Below, one piece after another: positions 1 to 8,055 of a stretch of 21,724 bases of DNA. Positions within the stretch are counted from its first letter, which is position 1. The number at the start of each line of letters is the position of its first letter. The DNA lies in the NCBI GenBank assembly GCA_936924235.1, contig CAKZHN010000286.1:1-21724 (forward strand), written 5' to 3'. The notes under the pieces were generated by a model that worked only from the letters and a program-made list of their open reading frames with translations, did no database searches and was not told where the DNA came from. The stretch comes from an uncultured Rhodoplanes sp. (lineage in GTDB: Bacteria > Pseudomonadota > Alphaproteobacteria > Rhizobiales > Xanthobacteraceae). Position numbers and translations under genes: made by a program.

Positions 1-6
1 AGGGCT

Positions 7-12
7 CTCCTT
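7..12 (-). promoter_or_regulatory. Ribosome binding site of the next gene off the left edge
   Basis: On the minus strand the last bases of the window read AAGGAG followed by AGCCCT, a strong Shine-Dalgarno sequence about 45 bases after the pntAA stop. The start codon it serves would lie just outside the window. In alphaproteobacteria the gene after pntAA is normally the short membrane subunit pntAB, so that is the expected neighbour; this is inference. Confidence 0.5.
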
Positions 13-52
13 GGCTGCGCGCATCGGGCCGCCCTGCCCTATGCCGCGGTCG

Positions 53-1183
53 CTAAGCTGCTTTGGGCTTGAAGTTCGGATGCACGATCGCGCCATCGCG
101 GGTCAGCACGGTGGCCTTGACGATCTCGTCGTCCCAGTTGACCGCGAGCTTCTTCTCTTTCTTGTCGATCAGGATTTCGAGGAAGGTCAGAAGGTTCTTG
201 GCGTAGAGGCCCGACGCCGAGGCCGCGAGCCGGCCCGCCACGTTGGTGTAGCCGACGATCTTGACGCCGTTGACGTCCGCGACCTTGCCGGCCTGCGCGC
301 CTTCGACATTGCCGCCGCGCTCGACCGCGAGATCGACCAGCACCGAGCCGGGCCGCATCGAACTGACCATCTCGGCGGAGACCAGCTTCGGCGCGGGCCG
401 CCCCGGGATCAGCGCCGTGGTGATGACCACGTCCTGCTTCTTGATGTGCTCGGCAACCAGCGCGGCCTGCTTGGCCTGGTACTCCTTCGACATTTCCTTG
501 GCGTAGCCGCCCGCCGTCTGGGCGTTCTTGAACTCCTCGTCCTCGACGGCGAGGAACTTGGCGCCAAGGCTTTCGACCTGCTCCTTGGTCGCCGGCCGCA
601 CGTCGGTCGCGGTCACCACGGCGCCGAGCCGGCGCGCGGTCGCGATCGCCTGCAGGCCCGCGACGCCGACGCCCATGATGAACACGCGCGCGGCGGGCAC
701 GGTCCCGGCCGCCGTCATCATCATCGGGAAGGCGCGGCCGTATTCGGACGAGGCGTCGATGACGGCGCGATAGCCCGCGAGGTTGGCCTGGCTCGACAGC
801 ACGTCCATGGACTGCGCGCGGGTGATGCGCGGCATCAGTTCCATGGCGAAGGCCGTGACCTTGGCATCGGCCAGCGCCTTGAGCGCGGGCTCGTTGCCGT
901 AAGGATCCATGATGGAGATCACCAGCGCGCCGGGATTGACCCCCGCAAGCTCCGCAGGATTGGGCCGCCGCACCGTCAGCACCACATCGGCGCCCGACAC
1001 CGCGCCCTTGGCCACCGAGGCGCCGGCTGCGGTGTAGTCGGCGTCGAGAATGCCGGACTTCACGCCGGCGCCGGGCTCGACGGCCACCTGCGCGCCGAGG
1101 CCAACCAGCTTCTTGACGGTTTCGGGGGTTGCCGCGACGCGCGGTTCGGAAGAGTCGGATTCAGCGCCAATCGCGATTTTCAT
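53..1183 (-). CDS. pntAA: NAD(P) transhydrogenase subunit alpha part 1 (soluble NAD(H)-binding dI component)
   Basis: This is the cytoplasmic NAD(H)-binding component of proton-translocating transhydrogenase, which uses the proton gradient to pass hydride from NADH to NADP+. The 376-residue product resembles the Rhodospirillum rubrum split-type subunit throughout. The N-terminal alanine-dehydrogenase/PNT domain covers about residues 1-135. The conserved RAQSMDVLSSQ loop lies near 122-132. The Rossmann dinucleotide motif GVGVAG is at 171-176, followed by the acidic end of the second strand (ATDVR). The ATG at 1183 is preceded by GGGAGG four bases upstream. It lies 50 bases after the oxidase subunit IV gene on the same strand, so the two are probably co-transcribed. 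The protein stops after dI, so membrane parts PntAB and PntB must be separate genes, expected to the left of base 1. Confidence 0.95.
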   Translation of the reverse strand: MKIAIGAESDSSEPRVAATPETVKKLVGLGAQVAVEPGAGVKSGILDADYTAAGASVAKGAVSGADVVLTVRRPNPAELAGVNPGALVISIMDPYGNEPALKALADAKVTAFAMELMPRITRAQSMDVLSSQANLAGYRAVIDASSEYGRAFPMMMTAAGTVPAARVFIMGVGVAGLQAIATARRLGAVVTATDVRPATKEQVESLGAKFLAVEDEEFKNAQTAGGYAKEMSKEYQAKQAALVAEHIKKQDVVITTALIPGRPAPKLVSAEMVSSMRPGSVLVDLAVERGGNVEGAQAGKVADVNGVKIVGYTNVAGRLAASASGLYAKNLLTFLEILIDKKEKKLAVNWDDEIVKATVLTRDGAIVHPNFKPKAA

Positions 1184-1233
1184 GCTGCCTCCCGCGGCCG
1201 ATCGGTCAGGCCATCATGTGGCCTGTGCGGTGC

Positions 1234-1383
1234 TCAGACCAGGAAGTAGGCCATCAGAGCGACGATGACGATGACCGTGCCCGTGCCCCACTTCACCAGG
1301 GTGATGAAGTTCCGGTAGGTCTGCTCGTGCGCGGGATAGTCGTTCCCGTCTGCGACCGAATATTCCACAGTGTCATGCGCCAT
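1234..1383 (-). CDS. aa3-type cytochrome c oxidase subunit IV
   Basis: This is a 49-residue single-span membrane protein of the bacterial aa3 cytochrome oxidase subunit IV family, an accessory subunit of the terminal oxidase in the inner membrane. The family signature is visible: a short polar N-terminus with DYPAHEQTYRNF at about 14-25, then one hydrophobic helix from about residue 31 to the C-terminus. Length is normal for the family. The ATG at 1383 follows AAGGA in the leader; an in-frame upstream ATG at 1443 adds a non-conserved stretch and is not favoured. The catalytic oxidase subunits are not in the window. Placement directly before pntAA puts two respiration-linked genes in one probable transcript. 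Confidence 0.9.
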   Translation of the reverse strand: MAHDTVEYSVADGNDYPAHEQTYRNFITLVKWGTGTVIVIVALMAYFLV

Positions 1384-1447
1384 TACGCGATCCTTTTGAA
1401 TTCCAATGCCGGTCCCAGACGGGGAATTGAGAACGGAGCGCATTCCC

Positions 1448-1465
1448 CGGCCGCCTTCGCGGCCG
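1448..1465. repeat. Short GC hairpin in the leader upstream of the oxidase subunit IV gene
   Basis: CGGCCGC, loop CTTC, GCGGCCG form a perfect 7-bp stem between the small secreted-protein gene and the oxidase subunit IV gene. On the minus strand the T-run lies before the stem, not after it, so it does not look like an intrinsic terminator for the upstream gene. Function is unknown. No convincing promoter boxes were recognised in the rest of 1384-1559. Confidence 0.45.
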
Positions 1466-1559
1466 AAAACGGCTCAACCGAGGAATTCAGGATTTAGCGG
1501 AATCGCGGGGGTCGGGCAATGCCGTGGGACGGGTCATCCCGCCTGGAAAGGCCTGCTGT

Positions 1560-1931
1560 TCACCGGCATTCCGTCTGGGCGGTGCTGCGGCTGGCGGCGG
1601 CCAGATCGTCCTCATGGCCGCGGACGATGTCGGCGATCATGCTGCCCATCTGCGGGTCCTTGAGGCAGCCGGACTGCTTGAGCGCGGCAAGCTGATCCTC
1701 CAGCCGCGGCTTGAGCTGGCGGGCGATCCGGCATTGCTCCTGGATCAGCTTGGCGCTGCCGCTTTTGCTCTGCTCGATCTGCTTGGAGATGCGCTGAAAG
1801 CGCGTGGTCAGCTTCTCGGTGTCCTTGGACATCAGCTTGCTGACTTCGTCGGCGCAGTCGGCCGCGCGCGCGACACGAGGCGCCAGAACGGCAGCCCCGA
1901 TCAGCAGACAAAAGCCCAGCCGAACCAGCAT
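1560..1931 (-). CDS. Small secreted Cys-containing protein of unknown function
   Basis: I do not recognise the family. The 123-residue product starts with a clear signal peptide (hydrophobic stretch about 4-17, AxA-type cleavage near residue 23 at ARA-AD), so it should be exported to the periplasm. The mature part is about 100 residues, charged and mostly helical in appearance, possibly coiled-coil around 30-85. It has four cysteines, which could form two disulfides in the periplasm. The ATG at 1931 is chosen because GGAGG lies seven bases upstream; an upstream in-frame ATG at 1967 has no such site and would put charged residues before the signal peptide. It lies between the UbiB-like kinase gene and the oxidase/transhydrogenase genes on the same strand, with gaps of 84 and 176 bases. 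Confidence 0.75.
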   Translation of the reverse strand: MLVRLGFCLLIGAAVLAPRVARAADCADEVSKLMSKDTEKLTTRFQRISKQIEQSKSGSAKLIQEQCRIARQLKPRLEDQLAALKQSGCLKDPQMGSMIADIVRGHEDDLAAASRSTAQTECR

Positions 1932-2015
1932 CAACCAGCCTCCAAGTGCGGCGCCCCGCGCCCCCATAGCCCGGCCGGAGTCCGATGTCCAACATCAAGG
2001 GAGAAGGCAGCGGCG

Positions 2016-3377
2016 CTATCCCGCCGTTTCGAGGCCGGCTTTCGCAAGCGCTGCGCGCTGCCGCTCAGCGACCGCCGCGACCGAGAATTTTTCGATCGCC
2101 GCCTCGAACAACCGATGGAAATTGAGTTCCGCGCGCAAATGCAGGAACACCGCGCCAAGCCCGATCGCGGCACGGTCCATGAACACGAACTCCTGCGGCA
2201 CCATCACCGGGCCTTTTTGCCGCAGCGCCCGCTGCACCTCGAACGCCTGGCGCCGGCCGTATTCGCCGGGCTTCACGCCGTCGGCGATGCTGCGTACGCG
2301 GTCTTCCATCAGCGGGCCGTAGATGAAGCGCGCCCAGATGTTGAGGATGTCGATCAGCTCACGGGAGAGCTTGCGGAACCCCCAGGTCTCGTAGGCATGC
2401 ACGATGCGCGCGTCGTCGTTGTTGCGCAGCCCGTTGTAGAGATCGACCACGCCGCCGACGAACTTCGGCGGGAAGATGCGGATGCAGCCGTAGTCGAGCA
2501 GATTGATGCCCGCGGGCTTGCCCTTCTCCTTGAACACCGAGTAGTTGCCGAGATGCGGATCGCCGTGGATCACGCCGAAGCGGCTGAACGGCAGCCACCA
2601 CGCGGTGAACATGGCCGTGGCGAGCCGATTGCGCAGCGCCAGCGGATCATCTTTGTGCTCGAGCATCCGGCTGCCGTCGAGCCATTGCATGGTGAGAAGC
2701 CGCTTGGTCGATAATTCCGGCTCGACGTCCGGCACGCGGATCAGATCCTCATCGGCGAGCATGTTCTGATAGAGCGCGATGTGCTTCGCCTCGCGGTGAT
2801 AGTCGAGCTCCTCGCGCATCCGCGCGTCGATCTCCTTGATGATCTCCCGGGTGTCGATCGCGGGCTCGAAGCGCCGGTGCAGGGTGAACAGCAGCCGCAG
2901 CTGCTTGAGATCGGCCTCCACGGCCGACTGCATGTCGGCATATTGCAGCTTGCAGGCCAGCTCCGCGCCGTCGAGCGCGTGGGCGCGATGCACTTGGCCG
3001 AGCGAAGCCGCGGCGGCCGGATGATGCTCGAAGCTCTTGAACTTCTTCTGCCAGTCGGCGCCGAGCTCGGCCTGCATCCGGCGCTTGACGAAGGCCCAGC
3101 CCATCGGCGGCGCCTGGCTCTGCAGCTTGGTCAGCTCGTTGATGTATTCGGGCGGCAGCGCGTCCGGGATGGTGGCGAGAAGCTGCGCCACCTTCATGAT
3201 CGGACCCTTGAGACCGCCGAGCGCCGCGGCGAGCTCGGCGGCATTCTTGGCGCGGTCGAGATCGAGACCGAAGATGCGGGCGCCGGCGATCCGCGCCGCG
3301 ACCCCTCCGACATTGGCGCCGACCCGGGCGTAGCGCGCCGCGCGGGCTGAGAGACGGTTTCGTTCGCTGTCGGCCAT
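2016..3377 (-). CDS. ABC1/UbiB/AarF-family atypical protein kinase-like protein
   Basis: A 453-residue member of the ABC1/ADCK/UbiB family, whose members support ubiquinone synthesis or other isoprenoid lipid functions through ATP binding. Family motifs are visible in order: KVAQ at 62-65 (the KxGQ motif, here with Ala for Gly), the Ala-rich loop AAAASLGQVH at 121-130 that replaces the usual glycine-rich loop, ACKLQ at 141-145 with the ATP-contacting lysine, the catalytic-loop motif HGDPHLGN at 271-278, and the metal-binding DYG at 295-297. No C-terminal membrane helices are seen, unlike canonical UbiB, so it is better called an ABC1-family kinase than UbiB itself. The start at 3377 has AAAGG upstream; in-frame extension to 3590 runs through the divergent promoter region and is rejected. 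No other ubiquinone genes are adjacent. Confidence 0.88.
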   Translation of the reverse strand: MADSERNRLSARAARYARVGANVGGVAARIAGARIFGLDLDRAKNAAELAAALGGLKGPIMKVAQLLATIPDALPPEYINELTKLQSQAPPMGWAFVKRRMQAELGADWQKKFKSFEHHPAAAASLGQVHRAHALDGAELACKLQYADMQSAVEADLKQLRLLFTLHRRFEPAIDTREIIKEIDARMREELDYHREAKHIALYQNMLADEDLIRVPDVEPELSTKRLLTMQWLDGSRMLEHKDDPLALRNRLATAMFTAWWLPFSRFGVIHGDPHLGNYSVFKEKGKPAGINLLDYGCIRIFPPKFVGGVVDLYNGLRNNDDARIVHAYETWGFRKLSRELIDILNIWARFIYGPLMEDRVRSIADGVKPGEYGRRQAFEVQRALRQKGPVMVPQEFVFMDRAAIGLGAVFLHLRAELNFHRLFEAAIEKFSVAAVAERQRAALAKAGLETAG

Positions 3378-3397
3378 TCCCAAACCTTTCAACTCTA

Positions 3398-3425
3398 TCG
3401 ATAAGCCTTGCCCACCGATTGACAA
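3398..3425 (-). promoter_or_regulatory. Candidate promoter of the ABC1-family kinase gene
   Basis: On the minus strand a TTGTCA element (3425-3420) is followed after 16 bases by TATCGA (3403-3398), a plausible -35/-10 pair about 20 bases before the start codon. The -10 sits in the palindrome TATCGATA (3396-3403). On the plus strand the overlapping TTGACA (3419-3424) could be a -35 for the esterase gene, but no good -10 follows at 17 bases. This is pattern matching only. Confidence 0.3.
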
Positions 3426-3513
3426 GACAAGATGGGCAGCGCCACGCTGAAAACAAATAAAAATGATCGCGGCGAAATCGCGCCGCTCAATGAATATGTC
3501 TGGGAGGACGTTC

Positions 3514-4677
3514 ATGGACCGCATTCGTCTGCGAATGCTCGGCGGCGCATTGCTGTCGGGCGCGCTGCTGTCGGGAATTGTTGCCGCCACGGCTCAAGCC
3601 GAAGTGAAGCTGCCGGTGCCGGCGGTCGATCAGTCGGCAGTCGCCAAGCGCGGCTACTTCTATGTCGGCGGCCAATATGTCGGCGAGCCCGGCAAGAACA
3701 TCATGCAGGGCCAGATCTATGTCGAGGTGCTGGCGCCGAAGACGCAGCGCCGTCCCTACCCGCTGGTGCTGATCCATGGCGCGGCGCAGACCGCGACCAA
3801 CTGGATGGGAACGCCGGACGGCCGCAAGGGCTGGGCCGAGTATTTCGTCGAGCAGGGCTACGTCGTCTACATGATCGACCAGCCGATGCGCGGCCGCTCG
3901 GCGCCGCATCCGGGCGATGGCGCGACGCGGATGTTCACCGCGCAGAACGAGCAGTTCCAGTTCACCGCGATTGAAACCGACGGCACCTGGCCGGGCCGCG
4001 AGAAGCACACGCAGTGGCCCGGCAGCGGCCCGAACAAGGGCAAGAAGGGCGATCCGTACTTCGATGCGTTCTATGCGACGCAGGTCGAGACCGTGCTCTC
4101 GCCCGAGCTGACCCAGCAGCGCAACCAGGATGCCACGGCGGCGCTGCTCGACAAGATCGGCCCCGCGGTCATCCTCACGCACTCGCAGTCCGGCTCGTTC
4201 GGCTGGCTGATCGCCGACGCGCGGCCGAAGCTCGTGAAGGGCATCATCGCGATCGAGCCGGCCGGCCCGCCGTTCGAGGCGGTGATTATCGGCACCGGCA
4301 AGACGCGCCCCTGGGGCCTGACCGATATCAAGCTGACCTACGACCCGCCAACCAACAGCCCCGACGAACTGGCAACGGTGCCCGAGGAGAAGGCCGACGG
4401 GCCGGATCTCACGATCTGCACGATGCAGAAGGCGCCGGCGCGGCAGCTGCCGAACCTCAAGGGCATCCCGATCGTGGTGATCGCCGGCGAGGCCTCGTAC
4501 CACCGGCTCTACGACCATTGCACCGTGAAGTATCTCAACCAGGCCGGCGCCAAGGCGGAATGGATGCCGCTCGACTCGAAAGGCGTCCACGGCAACGGGC
4601 ACATGGTGATGATCGAGAAGAACAACCTGGAGGTCGCCAAGGTGATCGACGACTGGGCGAAGAAGAACGTCAAATAG
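3514..4677 (+). CDS. Secreted alpha/beta-hydrolase, esterase 713-like
   Basis: A 387-residue exported alpha/beta-fold hydrolase. The N-terminus is a signal peptide (hydrophobic 9-27, cleavage near AQA-E at 29-30). The oxyanion region is LVLIHGAAQT (84-93). The nucleophile elbow is THSQSG, with Ser224 as nucleophile. The general base is probably His363 in GNGHMV, and Glu248 in IAIEPAG is a candidate acid, placed after the strand following the nucleophile. This resembles bacterial esterase 713-like proteins, where the elbow departs from the common GxSxG pattern. Cys302 and Cys336 could form a disulfide. The ATG at 3514 is preceded by GGGAGG six bases upstream, which decides it over ATGs at 3463 and 3496. 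A strong terminator follows at 4709. The substrate cannot be read from the sequence. Confidence 0.85.
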   Translation: MDRIRLRMLGGALLSGALLSGIVAATAQAEVKLPVPAVDQSAVAKRGYFYVGGQYVGEPGKNIMQGQIYVEVLAPKTQRRPYPLVLIHGAAQTATNWMGTPDGRKGWAEYFVEQGYVVYMIDQPMRGRSAPHPGDGATRMFTAQNEQFQFTAIETDGTWPGREKHTQWPGSGPNKGKKGDPYFDAFYATQVETVLSPELTQQRNQDATAALLDKIGPAVILTHSQSGSFGWLIADARPKLVKGIIAIEPAGPPFEAVIIGTGKTRPWGLTDIKLTYDPPTNSPDELATVPEEKADGPDLTICTMQKAPARQLPNLKGIPIVVIAGEASYHRLYDHCTVKYLNQAGAKAEWMPLDSKGVHGNGHMVMIEKNNLEVAKVIDDWAKKNVK

Positions 4678-4708
4678 CGTTCGCCCTTTTACATCGTCTC
4701 ACATCGTC

Positions 4709-4751
4709 CGGCGCCGGCTGTGCGGTAACGCACAACCGGCGCCGCTATTTT
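4709..4751 (+). terminator. Strong intrinsic terminator after the esterase gene
   Basis: A near-perfect hairpin: CGGCGCCGG (4709-4717) pairs with CCGGCGCCG (4736-4744), one C-A mismatch, then TGTGCG pairs with CGCACA, loop GTAA. That gives 15 base pairs followed by CTATTTT. It lies 31 bases after the esterase stop and should insulate the following genes. Confidence 0.85.
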
Positions 4752-4823
4752 GAACCGCACCCGTGCCGGGCACGACCAACAAGCCAACGATTGCCTCCTG
4801 ATCGATCGCCGCACGAGACGCGG

Positions 4824-5540
4824 ATGCGCTTGCTTGTTGTCGTACCTGGACTTTTCATCATGGTCATTCCTGCCGCGCACGCCGACGGCCCGCAGTCAGC
4901 CGCCCTCGCGTTGAAGGCCGCACAAGGCCTCAAGGCCTACGTGAACGGCGCCGCCAGGTCGGGCGTTCGCCCGGACTATGGTGCGGAGCCGGCGGCCGGC
5001 TATCTGCTGCAGATTTTCGACTTCAATGCCTTCAATGCGCTGCCGCCCCCGCAGGCCGGTGACATGGCGTGGCTCAGCGACTGGGCCGACGCGGTCGACA
5101 CCGCAACCGAGATCGTCATGCCGGACCTGCCATCGCAAGCCGGATTGAACAGCGAAGCCGCCAATGTCGCTGCCTGGGTGTTCTCCATTCACTTTCAGTC
5201 CAGGTCGCGGGTGACTGCCGGCGAGTTCGTCAAAGCGCTGCAGCCGGAGCAACGCACGCCGGTGCGGCTCCGAGGCATCGCCCGGATGCGCGAGCGCGGC
5301 ATCGATGTCATCACGGCCGCTCTCACCCTGATGACGCCGGGCGTCAGGCCCGGCAGCGAGCTGGCGCTGGTCTCCGCCTTGCGCGAGACTTCGCCGGAAT
5401 GGATCGGAATCGTCAGTCCGCAGGAGCGTTCGCGGCTTCTCAGGATCATCGGCGAGCTGCGCAAATCGCATGCGAACCGTGAGATCGCCAGCGGACTCAT
5501 GGCGCTGCAGACGGCGCTCGCGACGCAGAAATCACACTGA
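4824..5540 (+). CDS. Secreted protein of unknown function
   Basis: I do not recognise the family. The 238-residue product begins with a signal peptide (hydrophobic residues about 2-17, cleavage near AHA-DG at 18-20), suggesting periplasmic location. The mature part has no cysteine and mixes helical, moderately charged stretches; nothing resembles a catalytic motif. The start at 4824 is the only ATG that gives the signal peptide directly; the reading frame is open far upstream through the esterase gene, but that part is out of frame with the esterase and is not coding. The leader has only a weak GAGACG site. It is followed 19 bases later by another exported protein on the same strand, so the two probably share a transcript that starts after the terminator at 4751. 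Confidence 0.7.
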   Translation: MRLLVVVPGLFIMVIPAAHADGPQSAALALKAAQGLKAYVNGAARSGVRPDYGAEPAAGYLLQIFDFNAFNALPPPQAGDMAWLSDWADAVDTATEIVMPDLPSQAGLNSEAANVAAWVFSIHFQSRSRVTAGEFVKALQPEQRTPVRLRGIARMRERGIDVITAALTLMTPGVRPGSELALVSALRETSPEWIGIVSPQERSRLLRIIGELRKSHANREIASGLMALQTALATQKSH

Positions 5541-5559
5541 TGCCTGGAGACGGATCGTC

Positions 5560-6042
5560 ATGATCACCCGGATCGCTGGATGCACCGTACTGTTGATTGC
5601 CGTCATGGCGCAGCCCGCTTCCGCCGGCATCTGGGCCTGGGGCTGCATGGGCAAGCTCGGCAACGAGCGCGTCATCTTCGACCGCAACACCATGATCGTG
5701 ACGTCCTCGAAGGAGCCCCGGGTGAAGCTTCAGGACCTCGGCAGCGCGGGATCAAAGCTTGAAACGGAGGATGGCCTGACGTTCGACAATCCCGGCAGCA
5801 ATGACGGCTTCAAGCAGACCATGCGCTTCACGATCAACGACACGTCGGAGCGCAAGCTCACGTTGATCGAGACCTCGTCGCGCCGGACCTCCCACCGCAC
5901 CGGTCACGTCGGAAAGCGCGAGGAAGAGACGACGAAGTTTCTCAAGACGTTCCGCTATAGCTTCGACAAGGAGCCGGAGCGGACCCTCAAGATGCAGTGC
6001 ATCGAGTATATCCTGACGACCTGCGGCGGCCCGTGCTCGTGA
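5560..6042 (+). CDS. Small secreted protein of unknown function
   Basis: Unrecognised. The 160-residue product has a signal peptide (hydrophobic 9-17, cleavage near ASA-G at 20-22). The mature region starts with GIWAWGCMGKLG, has a charged, Thr/Ser-rich, likely beta-strand middle, and ends in a Cys-containing tail (CIEYILTTCGGPCS), giving four mature cysteines. The ATG at 5560 is preceded by GGAGA; the frame is open back to 5470, but that part lies within the upstream gene and is very Arg-rich, so it is rejected. It directly follows the 4824-5540 gene and converges on the M3 peptidase gene, whose stop lies 27 bases further. No terminator with a U-run was recognised between them. Confidence 0.7.
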   Translation: MITRIAGCTVLLIAVMAQPASAGIWAWGCMGKLGNERVIFDRNTMIVTSSKEPRVKLQDLGSAGSKLETEDGLTFDNPGSNDGFKQTMRFTINDTSERKLTLIETSSRRTSHRTGHVGKREEETTKFLKTFRYSFDKEPERTLKMQCIEYILTTCGGPCS

Positions 6043-6069
6043 GCCGCCGCGCTCGTTGAGGCTTGGCCC

Positions 6070-7917
6070 CTACTTCTTCGCGTCCAGCGCTTCGAGCTCG
6101 CCGATCATCCGCTCGATCACGCCGAGCCCGCCCTGCCAGAACTTCGGGTCGCGGGCGTCGAGGCCGAACGGCGCCAGCAGCTCCGAATGATGCTTGGTGC
6201 CGCCGGCGGCGAGCATCTGCAGATAGCGCTCGGCGAAGCCGTCGCTCGCCTTCTCGTAGACCGCGTAGAGCGAGTTCACCAGGCAATCGCCGAAAGCATA
6301 GGCGTAGACGTAGAACGGCGAATGGATGAAGTGCGGGATGTAGCTCCAGAATGTCTCGTAGCCCGGCTTGAGTTCGATCGCGGGACCGAGGCTCTCGGTC
6401 TGCACGTCCATCCAGATCTTGCAGAGCTGCTCGGAAGTGAGCTCGCCGTTGCGCCGCTCGGTGTGGACGTTGCGCTCGAAGGTGTAGAACGCGATCTGCC
6501 GCACCACCGTGTTGATCATGTCCTCGACCTTGCCGGCCAGCATCGCCTTGCGCTGCTTCTTGTCGGTGGTCTCGGCGAGGAGCTTCTTGAAGGTCAGCAT
6601 TTCGCCGAACACGCTCGCGGTCTCGGCGAGCGTCAGCGGCGTCGGCGCCATCAGCGGGCCGTTCGGCGCGGCCAGCACCTGATGCACGCCGTGGCCCAGT
6701 TCATGGGCGAGCGTCATCACGTCGCGCGGCTTGCCCTGGTAGTTCAGCAGCACATACGGATGCGCCGACGGCACCGTCGGATGCGCGAAGGCGCCGGGCG
6801 ACTTGCCGGGCCGCGCCGGCGCGTCGATCCAGCGGTCCTTGAAGAAGCGCTCGGCGATCGAGGCCATTCTCGGGGAGAACTGGCCATAGGCGGACAGCAC
6901 CATGTTCTGCGCGTCCGGCCAGCGGATGCTGCGCATCGCCACCTGCGGCAGCGGCGCGTTGCGGTCCCAGTGCGGCAGCTTCTTCTTGCCGAACCATTTC
7001 GCCTTCAGCGCGTAATAGCGATGCGACAGCCGCGGATAGGCCTCGCGCACCGAGGCCACCAGCGCGTCGACTACCTCGGGCTCGATGCGGTTGGCGAGAT
7101 GCCGTGACGCCGCGACGTCGTTGAAGCCGCGCCAGCGGTCGGAAATCTCCTTGTCCTTGGCGAGCGTGTTGGTGATCAACGTGAAGAGCCGGAGGTTCTC
7201 CTTGAAGGTCTTGGCCAGCGCCTCGGCCGCGGCCTTGCGCTTCGCCGGCGCCGGGTCCTGCATCAGGTTGAGCGTCTGCTCCTGGGTGAGCAGCTTGCCG
7301 CCGACCTTGAAGCGCAGGGCCACCATGGTCTCGTCGAACAGCCGGTTGAACGCCGAATAGCCGGTCACCGACTTCTCGTGGAACAGCTGCTCGATCCGAT
7401 CGTCGAGCTGATAGGGCTTGTCCTTGCGGATGTCCTCGATCCAGGGCCGGTAGTGCCCGAGCGCCTGATCGGCCATCGCGGCCTCCAGCACCGAATCCTC
7501 CAGGCGATTGAGCTCGAGCTGGAAGAACAACAGATGCAGCGAGGCCGCGGTGATGCGCTCCTGCATGTCGCCGTAGAACTTGGCGATGGTGGGGTCGGTC
7601 GAATTGCCGCTGTAGAGCAGGCCGGCGTAGGAAATCAGCCGGCCAAGCACATCCTCAATGGCCTCATAGCGGCGGACCGCCTCGGCCAGCGCCTTGCCGG
7701 CCTCCGGGCCTGTCGCCATGGCCTCGAGGCGGCTCTTGTAGTCCTTCTCGAATTCGATGCACTGCGTCTCGCCCTTGTCGAGGTCCGCCTTCACGGTGGG
7801 TGCATCCATCGAAGGATAAAGATCCGCGAGATTCCATTCCGGCAGGGCGCCGAGCGTCTTGGGGGCTTTCTTTGCGGCGGCGCGCTTGGCGGGCGCGGAT
7901 ACAGCTGTCGGGGTCAT
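6070..7917 (-). CDS. M3-family zinc oligoendopeptidase (PepF/oligopeptidase F type)
   Basis: A 615-residue cytoplasmic metallopeptidase of family M3, which degrades short peptides, for example those left by proteases or signal peptide cleavage. The zinc site is complete: HELGH at 405-409 gives His405, Glu406 and His409, and the third ligand Glu432 lies in LAETASVFGEM. The downstream HFIHSPFYVYAYAFGD segment (529-544) carries the His and Tyr residues that stabilise the transition state in this family. Length is typical of the oligopeptidase F subgroup. The first 20 residues are Lys/Ala-rich and variable in look, with no signal peptide. The ATG at 7917 follows AGGA with short spacing; extension to 8019 adds unconserved sequence. 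It stands alone, with a 138-base gap to the upstream gene. Confidence 0.93.
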   Translation of the reverse strand: MTPTAVSAPAKRAAAKKAPKTLGALPEWNLADLYPSMDAPTVKADLDKGETQCIEFEKDYKSRLEAMATGPEAGKALAEAVRRYEAIEDVLGRLISYAGLLYSGNSTDPTIAKFYGDMQERITAASLHLLFFQLELNRLEDSVLEAAMADQALGHYRPWIEDIRKDKPYQLDDRIEQLFHEKSVTGYSAFNRLFDETMVALRFKVGGKLLTQEQTLNLMQDPAPAKRKAAAEALAKTFKENLRLFTLITNTLAKDKEISDRWRGFNDVAASRHLANRIEPEVVDALVASVREAYPRLSHRYYALKAKWFGKKKLPHWDRNAPLPQVAMRSIRWPDAQNMVLSAYGQFSPRMASIAERFFKDRWIDAPARPGKSPGAFAHPTVPSAHPYVLLNYQGKPRDVMTLAHELGHGVHQVLAAPNGPLMAPTPLTLAETASVFGEMLTFKKLLAETTDKKQRKAMLAGKVEDMINTVVRQIAFYTFERNVHTERRNGELTSEQLCKIWMDVQTESLGPAIELKPGYETFWSYIPHFIHSPFYVYAYAFGDCLVNSLYAVYEKASDGFAERYLQMLAAGGTKHHSELLAPFGLDARDPKFWQGGLGVIERMIGELEALDAKK

Positions 7918-8055
7918 GGAATCCTGGTGGGTTCGGGGGGGATGAAAATGCGCTGCCCCAGAACATAAGCCTGCCAACGCATCCGGCAACGGGGGCTGTG
8001 CACGCGCCGGACCATTCACGGCGCGTGCGTCACATTCGAAAAACCGTGAAACTCG

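Noticed and set aside
1448..1465. Terminator for the small secreted-protein gene
   Set aside because: On the transcribed strand the T-run precedes the stem, so it has the wrong orientation.
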